A program made the position numbers and the translations under genes. The notes below the pieces were generated by a model that saw only the letters and a program-made list of their open reading frames with translations, did not search any database and had not been told where the DNA came from. This document shows positions 6,659-14,189 of a stretch of DNA of 44,071 nt, piece after piece. Position 1 is the stretch's first letter, and every line of letters begins with the position of its first letter. Location: positions 1-44,071 of IMG/VR virus record IMGVR_UViG_3300028812_000007; one strand, written 5' to 3'. Source of the stretch: a virus.

Positions 6659-8626
6659 TCACTTCAGTGGGCCAAACGTGTCGGCGTCAACTGGCTCGCT
6701 GTCCAGTATTTCGTCAGCGGCACGCTGCTGTGCATTGGCGTTCACGCGCTCGCGCGGTGGCCATGAGAACCCGTCACCATAGACCGGCCTACCCGTTGGC
6801 CAGATATAGCCAACTTCACCGACTTTTTTGGTGCTGATAATCCGCTTCTCGTAGCCCCACTCGCGCAAGCGCTGAAGCGCTTTGCGCAGGCCGTCAGCGT
6901 GCTTCTTCGCGTCATCTTCCTCGGGCAACACCGTTTGCCTGTAGAGCGCCTTGACGTGGTTATAGTCCACGACCAGCGGCACCTCAGCGGTGAGGTGCAG
7001 CGAGGGCGGCGGCTTAACCCCGTACTCTGCAATGGCCTTCAGTAGTGCGTCACGGAAGAACAGCAGCCGCGTGTTCGCAAGGAATACGCCCTCAGGCGGC
7101 CGGCGGCGCTCATCCCGCGCCGGGCTCAACTCGCTGGCCACCACGGCGCAAGACCTCAGAGGCTCGTCATCCTCATCGTACCCCACAACGACCGGCAGCA
7201 GCATGCTTACCAGCCGCGCGCCATCCGGCCCATCTTTCATATACTCCACTGACGCCTCAACGTAGCCGTGACCGTTCTTGCGCACGGCTATCTGTGCGTC
7301 AGCGGCAGCGGTCAGCGATGTATGACCGCGCGGCCGGGTGCCATCAATGCCGCAGTGGTGCACCACAAGAACAGCGCAGTTGAACGCATCGCGCACCGCG
7401 TCAGCGGCGCGGACATAGTTAGCCATGTCCTCATCTTTGCTTTCCGATCCGAAGAACGATCGGTTGAGAGTGTCAATCACCACCAGTGACGGCGCTTGCT
7501 CACCCACCTGCTGCACAATGTCCCGAATAAGCTGCTGGTGCTGTGCGATCAGGTTTAGCGGCATGCCCATATAAAAGAACGGCGCTTTGGCCCACGCCTC
7601 TGCTGTTACTTGGTGGTGCTGCCTCATGGCCTCTGACCTCTGGCCGAAACCCTCAGAGCCCTCAAGGCCGATATAGACCACGCCGCCGCTCTGCACCCGC
7701 CGTCCCCGGTATTCCCAGCCCATGGCAACGTGCATCGCCATATCAAACGCCCAGAACGACTTGCCGCACTTCGGTGGCCCCCACACCACCACCAAGCCGA
7801 CGCGAGGCACCAGCCCCTTGACCAGATAGGTGCGCTTGCGCGTCAGTGGCACGTCCTGAAGCTTCACCAGCTTGAACACCGGGGCGGCGCTGGCGGGCTT
7901 GCTAGCCGTTTCCTCCGTCCAATCTGCCGGCGGCCCCTCGGTCACGTGCTCAGGTAGCCCATCCTGCACCGCCGGCATTTCCGGCAAGTCACTGTCACCC
8001 AGCCCGTGAGCAATGGCCGCCTCAGCCGTGGCGCGTTCTTCTGGCGTCACCAGCCCCAGCGCCTCAGCGGATTGCGCCAGCGCCTCGCTCACCAACCCCG
8101 GCGGAACGCCTTCCTCTCGCAGAGAGCGCGCGGCGGCGGTGAGCGCGTACAGCAGCATCGGCATGCCGCGCTTAGCCGCTTGGTATAACACGCGCTTGGC
8201 GCTCAGCACCGCGGGGTGCGCAACCGGCTCATAGTCTGGGGCAGCATCGGCCGGTGCCTCAGGCTCATCGGCAGGTGCCGGCGCGGCGGCTTGCTCTGAA
8301 GGCGGCGGCATAAGCGCCTTTGTCTGGGCGGGCGACACCTCAGCTAGCAGCGCGGTTAGCGCCTTGACCGCTTCAGCGGTGGTGTAGCCCTGAGCCTCAA
8401 CGAGGTACGCGACAGCATCGCCGTCTTTCTTGCTCGCCGCGTCCTTCCACCTATTGGCCTTGTCGTCTACAGAGAACGAGCGCGCGGCGCTGCCTTCCTT
8501 GAACGGAGACGGGCACGCCCACTTGCCGCCCTTCTCCACCAGCCGTACACCCAAAGCGCAAAGCACCTGCGACAGCGGCATGAGAGCATGCAGATCGGCC
8601 AGCAGCTTCTTCGGTATAACAGCCAT
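6659..8626 (-). CDS. RepA-type replicative helicase with degenerate primase zinc domain
   Basis: A 655-residue protein. The N-terminal ~85 residues resemble the DnaG-type zinc ribbon (WACPSPFKEG, SFSVDDKANRWKDA, GDAVAYLVEAQG), but most zinc Cys are missing and no TOPRIM domain follows. A Pro/Ala linker leads to a RecA-like ATPase. It has Walker A GPPKCGKS at about residues 283-290, Walker B LVVIDTLNRS at about 381-390, a sensor-like LVVHHCG and GHTSLTAAADA. This matches the AAA_25/RepA hexameric helicase family, which unwinds origin DNA and loads host replication proteins. The phage encodes no DNA polymerase here, so it likely relies on the host enzyme. Start 8626 is preferred over ATG 8635, which is too close to the AAAGGA site. 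Confidence 0.85.
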   Translation of the reverse strand: MAVIPKKLLADLHALMPLSQVLCALGVRLVEKGGKWACPSPFKEGSAARSFSVDDKANRWKDAASKKDGDAVAYLVEAQGYTTAEAVKALTALLAEVSPAQTKALMPPPSEQAAAPAPADEPEAPADAAPDYEPVAHPAVLSAKRVLYQAAKRGMPMLLYALTAAARSLREEGVPPGLVSEALAQSAEALGLVTPEERATAEAAIAHGLGDSDLPEMPAVQDGLPEHVTEGPPADWTEETASKPASAAPVFKLVKLQDVPLTRKRTYLVKGLVPRVGLVVVWGPPKCGKSFWAFDMAMHVAMGWEYRGRRVQSGGVVYIGLEGSEGFGQRSEAMRQHHQVTAEAWAKAPFFYMGMPLNLIAQHQQLIRDIVQQVGEQAPSLVVIDTLNRSFFGSESKDEDMANYVRAADAVRDAFNCAVLVVHHCGIDGTRPRGHTSLTAAADAQIAVRKNGHGYVEASVEYMKDGPDGARLVSMLLPVVVGYDEDDEPLRSCAVVASELSPARDERRRPPEGVFLANTRLLFFRDALLKAIAEYGVKPPPSLHLTAEVPLVVDYNHVKALYRQTVLPEEDDAKKHADGLRKALQRLREWGYEKRIISTKKVGEVGYIWPTGRPVYGDGFSWPPRERVNANAQQRAADEILDSEPVDADTFGPLK

Positions 8627-8639
8627 TCCCGGCATTCCT

Positions 8640-8969
8640 TTATTTGTCAGGGTCCAGCACGGCCCTGAATAGATCGCCCTCAACAATCGCTTCCCACACC
8701 ATGGTCGCCAGCGCGCCCTCAGTCACATTCATGCGCTGGGCCTCGGATCGGATAGCCTTCACAGTAGAGCGGCGCACCAGCGCCACCACCTTCACGCCCC
8801 TCACGCTGTTGCCGCCGCGGCGCAAGCGTATGCCGCGCTTAGAGCACTCAACCTTTACGCTGCCCGGAGTTGAGTTGATGGCCGCCGCTATCGCCTTGGC
8901 ACCGCTGCCATCGCGCGCCATGCGGCGCATGGTCCTGACGGCGCTGCTGGTGAACACGGTGCGGGCCAT
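8640..8969 (-). CDS. GcrA-like small HTH DNA-binding protein
   Basis: A 109-residue protein. Residues 5-50 show a helix-turn-helix of the GcrA/Myb-like type: FTSSAVRTMRRMARDG, then SGAKAIAAAINSTPGSVKVECSKRGI, close in layout to the GcrA signature of a short helix, G-hS-x-IA, then S-x-x-V...RxGL. The basic RLRRGG follows. In Alphaproteobacteria GcrA works with DNA methylation by CcrM to control promoters, and phage proteins of this type are thought to act on DNA directly. The C-terminal half (TVKAIRSEAQRMNVTEGALATMVW) looks like a ribbon-helix-helix segment. Start set by GAGG 7 bases upstream. Confidence 0.6.
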   Translation of the reverse strand: MARTVFTSSAVRTMRRMARDGSGAKAIAAAINSTPGSVKVECSKRGIRLRRGGNSVRGVKVVALVRRSTVKAIRSEAQRMNVTEGALATMVWEAIVEGDLFRAVLDPDK

Positions 8970-8973
8970 CGGG

Positions 8974-9243
8974 TCACCTCTTGGGCTTCGGTGCCGACTT
9001 TTTAACCAACTCACCTGAGGCGCACATATCGACCATGCGCGCCGTGCGCTCAAACACCTCGGCCTTACGCACCTCAGCGGGATTGTGCTTACGCTGGAAC
9101 CCGCCGTTCACCCACCGCTCTTGCTGACCGCGGATAGCTATGGCCTCGCAACGCAGAACCCACGCCATTTCCTCCAGCGTAATTGGCTCGGCGGCGGGCT
9201 CAGTAGCCTCAGGCTCAGCGCTGGTGGTGTTTGCTTCAGTCAA
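8974..9243 (-). CDS. Hypothetical 89-aa protein with TTG start
   Basis: Starts with TTG after a GGGGAT site, overlapping the stop of the resolvase gene by eight bases. No upstream ATG fits, and the first internal ATG is at residue 26. The N-terminus is acidic/Ala/Pro-rich and probably flexible. A helical middle follows (MAWVLRCEAIAIRGQQERWV, KAEVFERTARMVDMC), then a Lys/Pro-rich tail. The family is not recognised. Confidence 0.6.
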   Translation of the reverse strand: MTEANTTSAEPEATEPAAEPITLEEMAWVLRCEAIAIRGQQERWVNGGFQRKHNPAEVRKAEVFERTARMVDMCASGELVKKSAPKPKR

Positions 9244-9760
9244 AGGCTATCCCCGGTGTAACTAGCCCGGCGAATTCCGGGTACAGCCGCTCTATTGCGA
9301 AGAACCTGACCGCCAGCGCGTCAGCCTCATCCGGCGTCTGAACCTTGAAGCCGTTGGCCACGGCAACAGCTACCATGTCGTTCTTGTCAGCGCGGCCGTT
9401 GCCGGTCCACCACGCCTTGACCGATTGATTGTTGGCCTCCCGCACCGCGCACTTGCCGCGACACACGAACTCGGTATGTGACGCTAGGCCGTACAGCTTG
9501 CGCAGGATTAGAAGCTGGGTCTTTTGCCGGTTCAGAACGGGTTGCTCGAACACCAGCACGTCAGGTGAGTGCTCAGCGAGCATGCGGCGCAGCCACTTAT
9601 CGTAGTGCCAGATAAACAACCCCAGATCAGGGCCAGTCTTTGGCAAATCATGGTGCCCGAACTGCGGTTGAGCATCGTGGACGGGGCCGCAACTCCACCC
9701 GATGTGCGTGCTCAGGTCGAGCGTAAGCATATCGAGAGAGTTGCGGCCCCGGCGGGTCAT
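9236..9760 (-). CDS. RuvC-like Holliday junction resolvase
   Basis: A 174-residue RNase H-fold nuclease. The first acidic motif is LTLDLSTHIGWS (Asp at about residue 15), the second is VLVFEQPVL (Glu near 70), and the C-terminal DEADALAV supplies the last two acids near 145. RuvC-family enzymes cleave four-way junctions, and phages use them to resolve recombination intermediates and branched DNA before packaging. The gene lies in the replication operon, and the partner recombination genes are on the opposite strand from 10.96 kb. The start at 9760 is chosen because the later ATG at 9730 has no ribosome-binding site. Confidence 0.85.
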   Translation of the reverse strand: MTRRGRNSLDMLTLDLSTHIGWSCGPVHDAQPQFGHHDLPKTGPDLGLFIWHYDKWLRRMLAEHSPDVLVFEQPVLNRQKTQLLILRKLYGLASHTEFVCRGKCAVREANNQSVKAWWTGNGRADKNDMVAVAVANGFKVQTPDEADALAVRFFAIERLYPEFAGLVTPGIAFD

Positions 9761-9774
9761 GGGCGTGGCTCTTT

Positions 9775-10263
9775 TTACTGAGCGGTTTCCACGCCGGTAT
9801 GCGTAGGCTCAACGCTGGCCGGCGGCTTCAGCGGGGCCACGTTGCTCTTGGGCTTGCCGGCGCGCGGCTTGCCGCCGTTGTCCTTCTTCGCCTTCGCAGG
9901 CTTCTTCGGCTTGCTGCCGCCGGTGGCTTGCTTGCCATCGGCCTTGCCGGCGCGATCCGGCAGCATGTCGGCGGCCTTCATGTTGTCGAGCTTCAGCGTC
10001 TCGCGCATGGCGTCGAAGTGGTGAAGGTACTCGCCCAGCTTCACGGGGTCTTTGCCACCCATCTTGACCAGCGAGGCGATGTGACCCCACGCGCGGGTGT
10101 GAAGGTTGTGCTCGGCCTCGGCCGCTTTCACCTTCTCACCGTAGGTGCCGCGCGCCGTTGCTGACTTGTGCTCGGCAGTTTCCTTCGCCTGCAACAGGTC
10201 GGTCAGCACCGACTTGCTGGGCAGCCGGGCGGTGCGAGCCGGCTTCTCGATAGCTTGTGCCAT
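9775..10263 (-). CDS. Hypothetical protein with helical core and Lys-rich tail
   Basis: A 162-residue product starting MAQAIEKPARTARLPSKSVL after AGAGG 6 bases upstream. The central region (LLQAKETAEHKSATARG, KVKAAEAEHNLHTRAW, YLHHFDAMRETLKL) is helical and could dimerise. The last ~50 residues are a low-complexity Lys/Pro/Gly tail typical of nucleic-acid-associated proteins. The helical core recalls GapR/DUF2312-like small proteins of Alphaproteobacteria in outline only, and I saw no decisive motif. Confidence 0.6.
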   Translation of the reverse strand: MAQAIEKPARTARLPSKSVLTDLLQAKETAEHKSATARGTYGEKVKAAEAEHNLHTRAWGHIASLVKMGGKDPVKLGEYLHHFDAMRETLKLDNMKAADMLPDRAGKADGKQATGGSKPKKPAKAKKDNGGKPRAGKPKSNVAPLKPPASVEPTHTGVETAQ

Positions 10264-10323
10264 TTGTGGCCTCTCAGGGTTTGAGTTGAGGTGGTAACAC
10301 GCCATCCAAACACTCTGCCGGCC

Positions 10324-10363
10324 GGCCGGTCAACGCGCTATCGGTAGGGCGCTATGACCGGCC
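10324..10363 (-). other. Long intercistronic stem-loop
   Basis: Arms GGCCGGTCA (10324-10332) and TGACCGGCC (10355-10363) pair perfectly over 9 bases. Inside them GCGC(TA) and (TA)xxGCGC extend the helix with a two-base bulge. It follows the stop of the 95-aa gene (10376) and precedes the next gene (start 10263). There is no good U-run, so it may be a weak terminator, a processing or stabilising element, or a protein site. Confidence 0.5.
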
Positions 10364-10375
10364 CACCCGCAGCAT

Positions 10376-10663
10376 CTAGGCGGCCTCGCGCAACTTGCGA
10401 ACCCTAGCCACCTCAGCCTTCGTGGGGCGCTCAATGCCCACGTCAGGCCACTTCACGCCGGCCGGCCACGTGTCGGCCATGAACGCCACCACGCCGTCAA
10501 CGACGCGCAGCGACACCATGGCGCGACCGGCGGCGAGTTGAGCGAAGAACGTGGAGTTGCCTACCGCGCGAACCGCGATGGTAGATGGGCCACGGCCGGT
10601 GTGCTTGGTGTAGACCGCCGCCAGCTTCGGCAGCGCCTTGCGAACTTTATCTTCGAGAAGCAT
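10376..10663 (-). CDS. Hypothetical 95-aa protein, first gene of leftward operon
   Basis: Starts MLLEDKVRKALPKLAAVYTK with a GGGG site 6 bases upstream. A helical N-terminus is followed by GRGPSTIAVRAVGNSTFFAQL and beta-like VSLRVVDGVVAFMAD, then a basic C-terminal helix. The family is not recognised. As the first leftward gene beside the palindromic control region, it is probably expressed early. A half copy of the palindrome (GTGCCACC, 10683-10690) lies just upstream of its ribosome-binding site. Confidence 0.6.
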   Translation of the reverse strand: MLLEDKVRKALPKLAAVYTKHTGRGPSTIAVRAVGNSTFFAQLAAGRAMVSLRVVDGVVAFMADTWPAGVKWPDVGIERPTKAEVARVRKLREAA

Positions 10664-10827
10664 TGCAATCCCCGTCCTCAGAGTGCCACCGCTACGACAA
10701 ATCAGCAGGGCGCGCGGTGTAGCCGATTTGTTTTTGGTTGGCAAACACGCCTCGCGGCTGAGGTGGACAAGGTTGGTTTAGGAGCAACTATAAGCACGCG
10801 CGCGGTATTGTATTTTAATCCAGTATT

Positions 10828-10852
10828 GTGCCACCCATTCCATGGGTGGCAC
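10828..10852. promoter_or_regulatory. Perfect 25-bp palindromic operator candidate
   Basis: Arms GTGCCACCCAT (10828-10838) and ATGGGTGGCAC (10842-10852) are exact inverted repeats around TCC. The element sits in the roughly 290-base gap between divergent early operons (leftward from 10663, rightward from 10957). AT-rich stretches lie on both sides (TATTTTAAT at 10811-10819, TATAAC at 10854-10859) as possible -10 elements. No standard -35 is present at the right spacing, so the palindrome may be where an activator or repressor dimer acts. Half of it recurs at 10683-10690. Confidence 0.65.
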
Positions 10853-10956
10853 TTATAACAGTTGGAGTAACGTCCACAGCGGCTCACAAACCTCTGGCGC
10901 TCAGTCCGCAAATCAGCCATAAGCGCAACCCTTCCAACCTTGCCGGGTGGTGCACC

Positions 10957-11301
10957 ATGAAAATCAATCGAGTTACGACCGACCACGCGACGGTGAGCGC
11001 TGACCTTGAAGCCTACCGGCGCGAGGTTATCCGCGCCGTGAACCTAGCGATCCTCACCGTCAGAGCGCCTGACCTAGAGGCGCGGGCCGTCATCGCGGCC
11101 AGCAGCGCCGGCAAGACCACAACGGTGGACGTACCCACCATGATCGAAGCGCTGGTGTCCGTGGCGGCGTACTACACCGCCCACGCCAACGCCTCGCCCA
11201 CCAGAGTGCGCGAGCGTGCTGAGTATATCCGCAAGGCTTTCATTCAAGCGCACCGCCAGTGCGCCGATGAACTCGCCGCTGCCCAGCAAGGGCAGCGCTA
11301 A
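10957..11301 (+). CDS. Hypothetical 114-aa helical protein, first gene of recombination operon
   Basis: Starts MKINRVTTDHATVSADLEAY. Mostly helical, Ala/Arg-rich, no membrane segments and a Gln-rich end (ADELAAAQQGQR). I do not recognise a family. Frames extending upstream to 10828 would translate the palindromic control region, so the start at 10957 is preferred, though its ribosome-binding site (GGTGG) is only moderate. Confidence 0.6.
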   Translation: MKINRVTTDHATVSADLEAYRREVIRAVNLAILTVRAPDLEARAVIAASSAGKTTTVDVPTMIEALVSVAAYYTAHANASPTRVRERAEYIRKAFIQAHRQCADELAAAQQGQR

Positions 11302-11317
11302 CCACGGGAGTTGCCAG

Positions 11318-11701
11318 ATGACTGAGCGGCTTTTCCAGATCACGTGCGTCACGACCCACGACAGGCTTAACACCATCACGCAGCTAATCGCTGACCAGTG
11401 CTCCAAGTTCGAGGTCCTCGAACTGAAGCCTGAGCCCACCACCCGGCGAGGTCGAGCGCGCGGCCCAGCCATCGCCTCGGCCAATCACGTTCTTCAAACT
11501 GATAAGGGCCGGCGCGCTATGGCGGCGGTGCTGGCCTTCATGGAGCCCGGCAAGGTGTACCACTATGAGGACCCGGAGTTGGGGCAGGTCATCGTTCCGG
11601 TTGGCTACGCGGCCACCACCATCAACCCGGTGCTCTCAGCCATGGTGGCGCTGGGCAAGATCGCCAGAATTAAGCGCGGTCACTACGCGCGGGTTGCCTG
11701 A
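11318..11701 (+). CDS. Winged-helix-like hypothetical protein
   Basis: A 127-residue product starting MTERLFQITCVTTHDRLNT with GGGAG 7 bases upstream. The C-terminal part (RRAMAAVLAFMEPGKVYHYE, GYAATTINPVLSAMVALGKIARIKRGHYARV) looks like a winged helix: helix, turn, recognition helix, two-strand wing. A basic RRGRARG linker precedes it. It lies three bases before the RecE-like gene and is probably co-translated with it. Function unknown. Confidence 0.6.
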   Translation: MTERLFQITCVTTHDRLNTITQLIADQCSKFEVLELKPEPTTRRGRARGPAIASANHVLQTDKGRRAMAAVLAFMEPGKVYHYEDPELGQVIVPVGYAATTINPVLSAMVALGKIARIKRGHYARVA

Positions 11702-11703
11702 CC

Positions 11704-12795
11704 ATGGCGAAAGCGAAGAAGAACAGCCAGATCAGCGGGCTGCCGGAAGGCGTATATTTTAACCTGCCCTTCGACGACTATCACAACGACCCGGCGCTGG
11801 GCTCAGGTGACTTGCGCGCGCTCAGAAAGAGCGCGCCGGACTATTGGTATGAAAGCCCGCTCAACCCGCAGCGCGTGCGAAGCAAGACCACGCCGGCCCG
11901 GCTACGCGGGCAGGCCATGCACTCAATGGTGTTAGAAGGCCGTCAGGCGTTTGACGCGCGTTTCGTTTGCGAGCCCACCGGCAGCGATGTGCTTTACACC
12001 ATCGCGGACATGACAGAGTGGCTGAAGGCGCACGGCTCGCTTTTCCCAAAGGGCAGCAAGGCCGAGCTAGCCGCGCTGGTGCAGAAGTTTGCCAAGCGGC
12101 TAAAGCTGAAGAACCCGCCCGTTCTCTATGACGACTTCAAATCCAAGGTTGAGGCCAGCGGCAGGATCATCCTCAACTTCGATGACTATGCGCGCATTTC
12201 AATAGCCAGCGCGATGATTACCAAGAACCCGGAGTTGGCGACAGCCTTCACCGGCGGCGTGTCGGAAGTCTCAGTGTTCTGGCGGCGGTCACCGCAAGAC
12301 CCGATGATGAAATGTCGGTTCGACTATCTGAAGGTCCGCGGGATCGGTGACCTCAAGGCCATCACCAACACCATGGGCGTTGACTTTGGCGAGGCGTGCA
12401 AGAACAACTTTGCGCGCTACCGCTACGACATTCAGGCGGCGCACTACCTTGAAGGCCGCGCCATGCTGCCGCTGCTGGTGCGGGGCGGTCACGTGTTCGG
12501 CAAGCACGATAAAAAGTGGCTAGCCGAGGTGGCAGCCTCGAAAGAGTACGCCTTTGTGTTTGTGTTCTTCCAAGCTGAAGGCGCACCCATCACCGAAAGC
12601 TTCAAGCTGTCACCGCGCAATCCCATTCTCGCCGTTGCTCAGGATGACATTGCCGCGGCGCTGGCGCGCTATCACCAGAGCCTCAACACGTTTGGCCCGC
12701 ACGAAATGTGGGTGCGCATCGCGCCCACCGCTGAGCTAGATATTGGCGAATTGCCCGGCTACTACGGCAGGGCGCAACCCGGAGAGAAGCCATGA
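11704..12795 (+). CDS. RecE/ExoVIII-like PD-(D/E)XK exonuclease
   Basis: A 363-residue nuclease. The N-terminus has the family pattern DDYHNDPALGSGDLRAL followed by SAPDYWY and RGQAMHSMVLEG. The catalytic region has VSEVSVFWRR (Glu), MKCRFDYL (Asp), then GIGDLKAIT, which supplies the D-x-K. A later AAHYLEG completes the motif. Such 5'-3' exonucleases chew dsDNA ends to give 3' tails for a single-strand annealing partner. The next gene overlaps by four bases (ATGA), as expected for an exonuclease and annealing-protein pair. Confidence 0.85.
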   Translation: MAKAKKNSQISGLPEGVYFNLPFDDYHNDPALGSGDLRALRKSAPDYWYESPLNPQRVRSKTTPARLRGQAMHSMVLEGRQAFDARFVCEPTGSDVLYTIADMTEWLKAHGSLFPKGSKAELAALVQKFAKRLKLKNPPVLYDDFKSKVEASGRIILNFDDYARISIASAMITKNPELATAFTGGVSEVSVFWRRSPQDPMMKCRFDYLKVRGIGDLKAITNTMGVDFGEACKNNFARYRYDIQAAHYLEGRAMLPLLVRGGHVFGKHDKKWLAEVAASKEYAFVFVFFQAEGAPITESFKLSPRNPILAVAQDDIAAALARYHQSLNTFGPHEMWVRIAPTAELDIGELPGYYGRAQPGEKP

Positions 12796-13811
12796 GTGAG
12801 AATGAGGGCGACACCACGCGCCAGCAAATAGCCACCCTTGAAGCCGGCCATGAACTGGTGACATTCGAGCGCGCCACCATCGACCAGCAGATAGCCACCG
12901 CCAAGCGCTTTCCGCGCCGGGTGCAGGTGGCTATGGAAAGCATGACCGCGCTGGCCATCATTACGCCTGAGGCCGCGCGCACCATGATCTACACGCTGCC
13001 GCGCTCAGGCAAAGATATTGAAGGCCCGAGCGTGCGGCTGGCAGAGATCATCCACCAGTGTTGGGGCAACGCCCGTGTCAGTGATGGCATCGCCGCCGTC
13101 AATCGCGCGGAAGGCTACGTTGAGGCGTTCGGTGAATTCCACGACCTCGAGACGAACAGCGCCACGCGCACCACCACCCGCCGCCGCATCACTGACAGCA
13201 TGGGCAGGCTCTACAGCAACGACATGATCGTGGTGACAGGCAACGCCGCCCGCTCTATCGCCCGCCGCAACGCCATTCTGGCCGGCGTGCCAAAGGCCGT
13301 CTACATGAAGGCTTACGAGGCTGCCGCTGAGGTGTGCGGCGGCACCATGCAGACCTTGGGCGAGAACCTTGACGCTGCACTGCAAGCCTTCAAGCTGGAA
13401 TACAACATCGAACCGGCGCGCGTGTACGCCGCGCTCGGTATCAGCGGCGAGGCTGACGTTGGCCTGAAGCATATCCGCAAAATGCGCGGCATGTATGCCG
13501 CGCTCAAGAATGAGGAAGCTACGGTGGGTGAGCTATTCAGCCCGCGCACGGCTGAGGCCACCGAAGCTGAGGTGGCCAACCCACTGACCGACGACACTGG
13601 CAAGGGTGACGGCGGCAAGGGCAAGCCGGGCAAGCCCAAGACCGCGGCGCAATACATCGAGCACGCCACCAAGTGGATTGCCGAAGCCAGCAACGAGCCG
13701 GCAGCGCGCCGCCAGTGGCGCGATGAACGCACGTTGCGTGAGGCGTGCGGCGTGTCAGCAAAACAGCGCGAGCCCTTGGAAGCCGCGCTTGAAACCAAGT
13801 TCGCAAAATAG
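12792..13811 (+). CDS. Putative recombination partner / single-strand annealing protein candidate
   Basis: A 339-residue protein of a phage family I recognise by pattern but cannot name with certainty. The core (residues about 75-180) has IEGPSVRLAEIIHQCWGN, VEAFGEFHDLETN, a run of TTRRRITD, and VTGNAARSIARRNAILAGVPK. A charged Gly/Lys linker (about 265-280) leads to a small C-terminal helical domain ending LETKFAK, recalling how annealing proteins carry a C-terminal partner-binding tail. It directly follows the RecE-like exonuclease, the place normally taken by RecT/Redbeta/Erf proteins. The annealing role is inference from context, and no classical RecT motif is seen. Confidence 0.6.
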   Translation: MSENEGDTTRQQIATLEAGHELVTFERATIDQQIATAKRFPRRVQVAMESMTALAIITPEAARTMIYTLPRSGKDIEGPSVRLAEIIHQCWGNARVSDGIAAVNRAEGYVEAFGEFHDLETNSATRTTTRRRITDSMGRLYSNDMIVVTGNAARSIARRNAILAGVPKAVYMKAYEAAAEVCGGTMQTLGENLDAALQAFKLEYNIEPARVYAALGISGEADVGLKHIRKMRGMYAALKNEEATVGELFSPRTAEATEAEVANPLTDDTGKGDGGKGKPGKPKTAAQYIEHATKWIAEASNEPAARRQWRDERTLREACGVSAKQREPLEAALETKFAK

Positions 13812-13876
13812 GGCGTTGGCACCTATGCCGTGCGAGCCACGGTGCACCCACCGCACCCGACAAGCCACGGTGAACA

Positions 13877-13910
13877 CCCCCAGCGAGCGGCCCGGCGCTG
13901 GGGGTTTTGT
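13877..13910 (+). terminator. Rho-independent terminator of recombination operon
   Basis: Arms CCCCCAGCG (13877-13885) and CGCTGGGGG (13896-13904) form a perfect 9-bp stem with a 10-base loop. They are followed by TTTTGTTTTG on the plus strand. It lies 66 bases after the stop of the last recombination gene. Confidence 0.9.
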
Positions 13911-13969
13911 TTTGCCCGTTCGGTTGTGCTACACCCCACGACCCTCAACACCTGCCCGGGAGAACCCCA

Positions 13970-14110
13970 ATGCTGCTGAAGATCATCGCGATGCTGCTGA
14001 CCGCTGCCGCGCTCACCGCCTGCGGCGATGACCGCCGGTCGATCTACGACCCATGCCATGACAACCGCAACGCTGACGCACCTCAGCGGCAGTGCATCAT
14101 TGAGCGGTGA
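13970..14110 (+). CDS. Small phage lipoprotein, 46 aa
   Basis: The product starts MLLKIIAMLLTAAALTAC, a textbook lipoprotein leader with lipobox LTAC (Cys 18). About 28 mature residues follow, with two more Cys (DPCHDNR, RQCIIER). GGGAG lies 8 bases before the ATG. It sits between the recombination-operon terminator and the tmRNA gene, so it needs its own promoter, which I could not place. Tiny lipoproteins of this kind in phages can act in superinfection exclusion or as an outer-membrane spanin, but the evidence is only the leader. Confidence 0.7.
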   Translation: MLLKIIAMLLTAAALTACGDDRRSIYDPCHDNRNADAPQRQCIIER

Positions 14111-14150
14111 CGTTTGCTTGCCGCATGGCAATGTGATACGTGCCACGCCA

Positions 14151-14183
14151 ACGTCGCACGGCCTGCAAGTCAACGTGCGACGT
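14151..14183 (+). other. 10-bp inverted repeat upstream of tmRNA
   Basis: Arms ACGTCGCACG (14151-14160) and CGTGCGACGT (14174-14183) pair perfectly around a 13-base loop, between the lipoprotein stop and the tmRNA acceptor piece. There is no U-run. It could be a processing hairpin of the tmRNA precursor, part of the acceptor piece or a mild terminator. Confidence 0.5.
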
Positions 14184-14189
14184 GATGGT

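Noticed and set aside
10702-10986. Minus-strand 94-aa frame in the divergent promoter gap
   Set aside because: It crosses the palindrome and has no ribosome-binding site or protein-like pattern.
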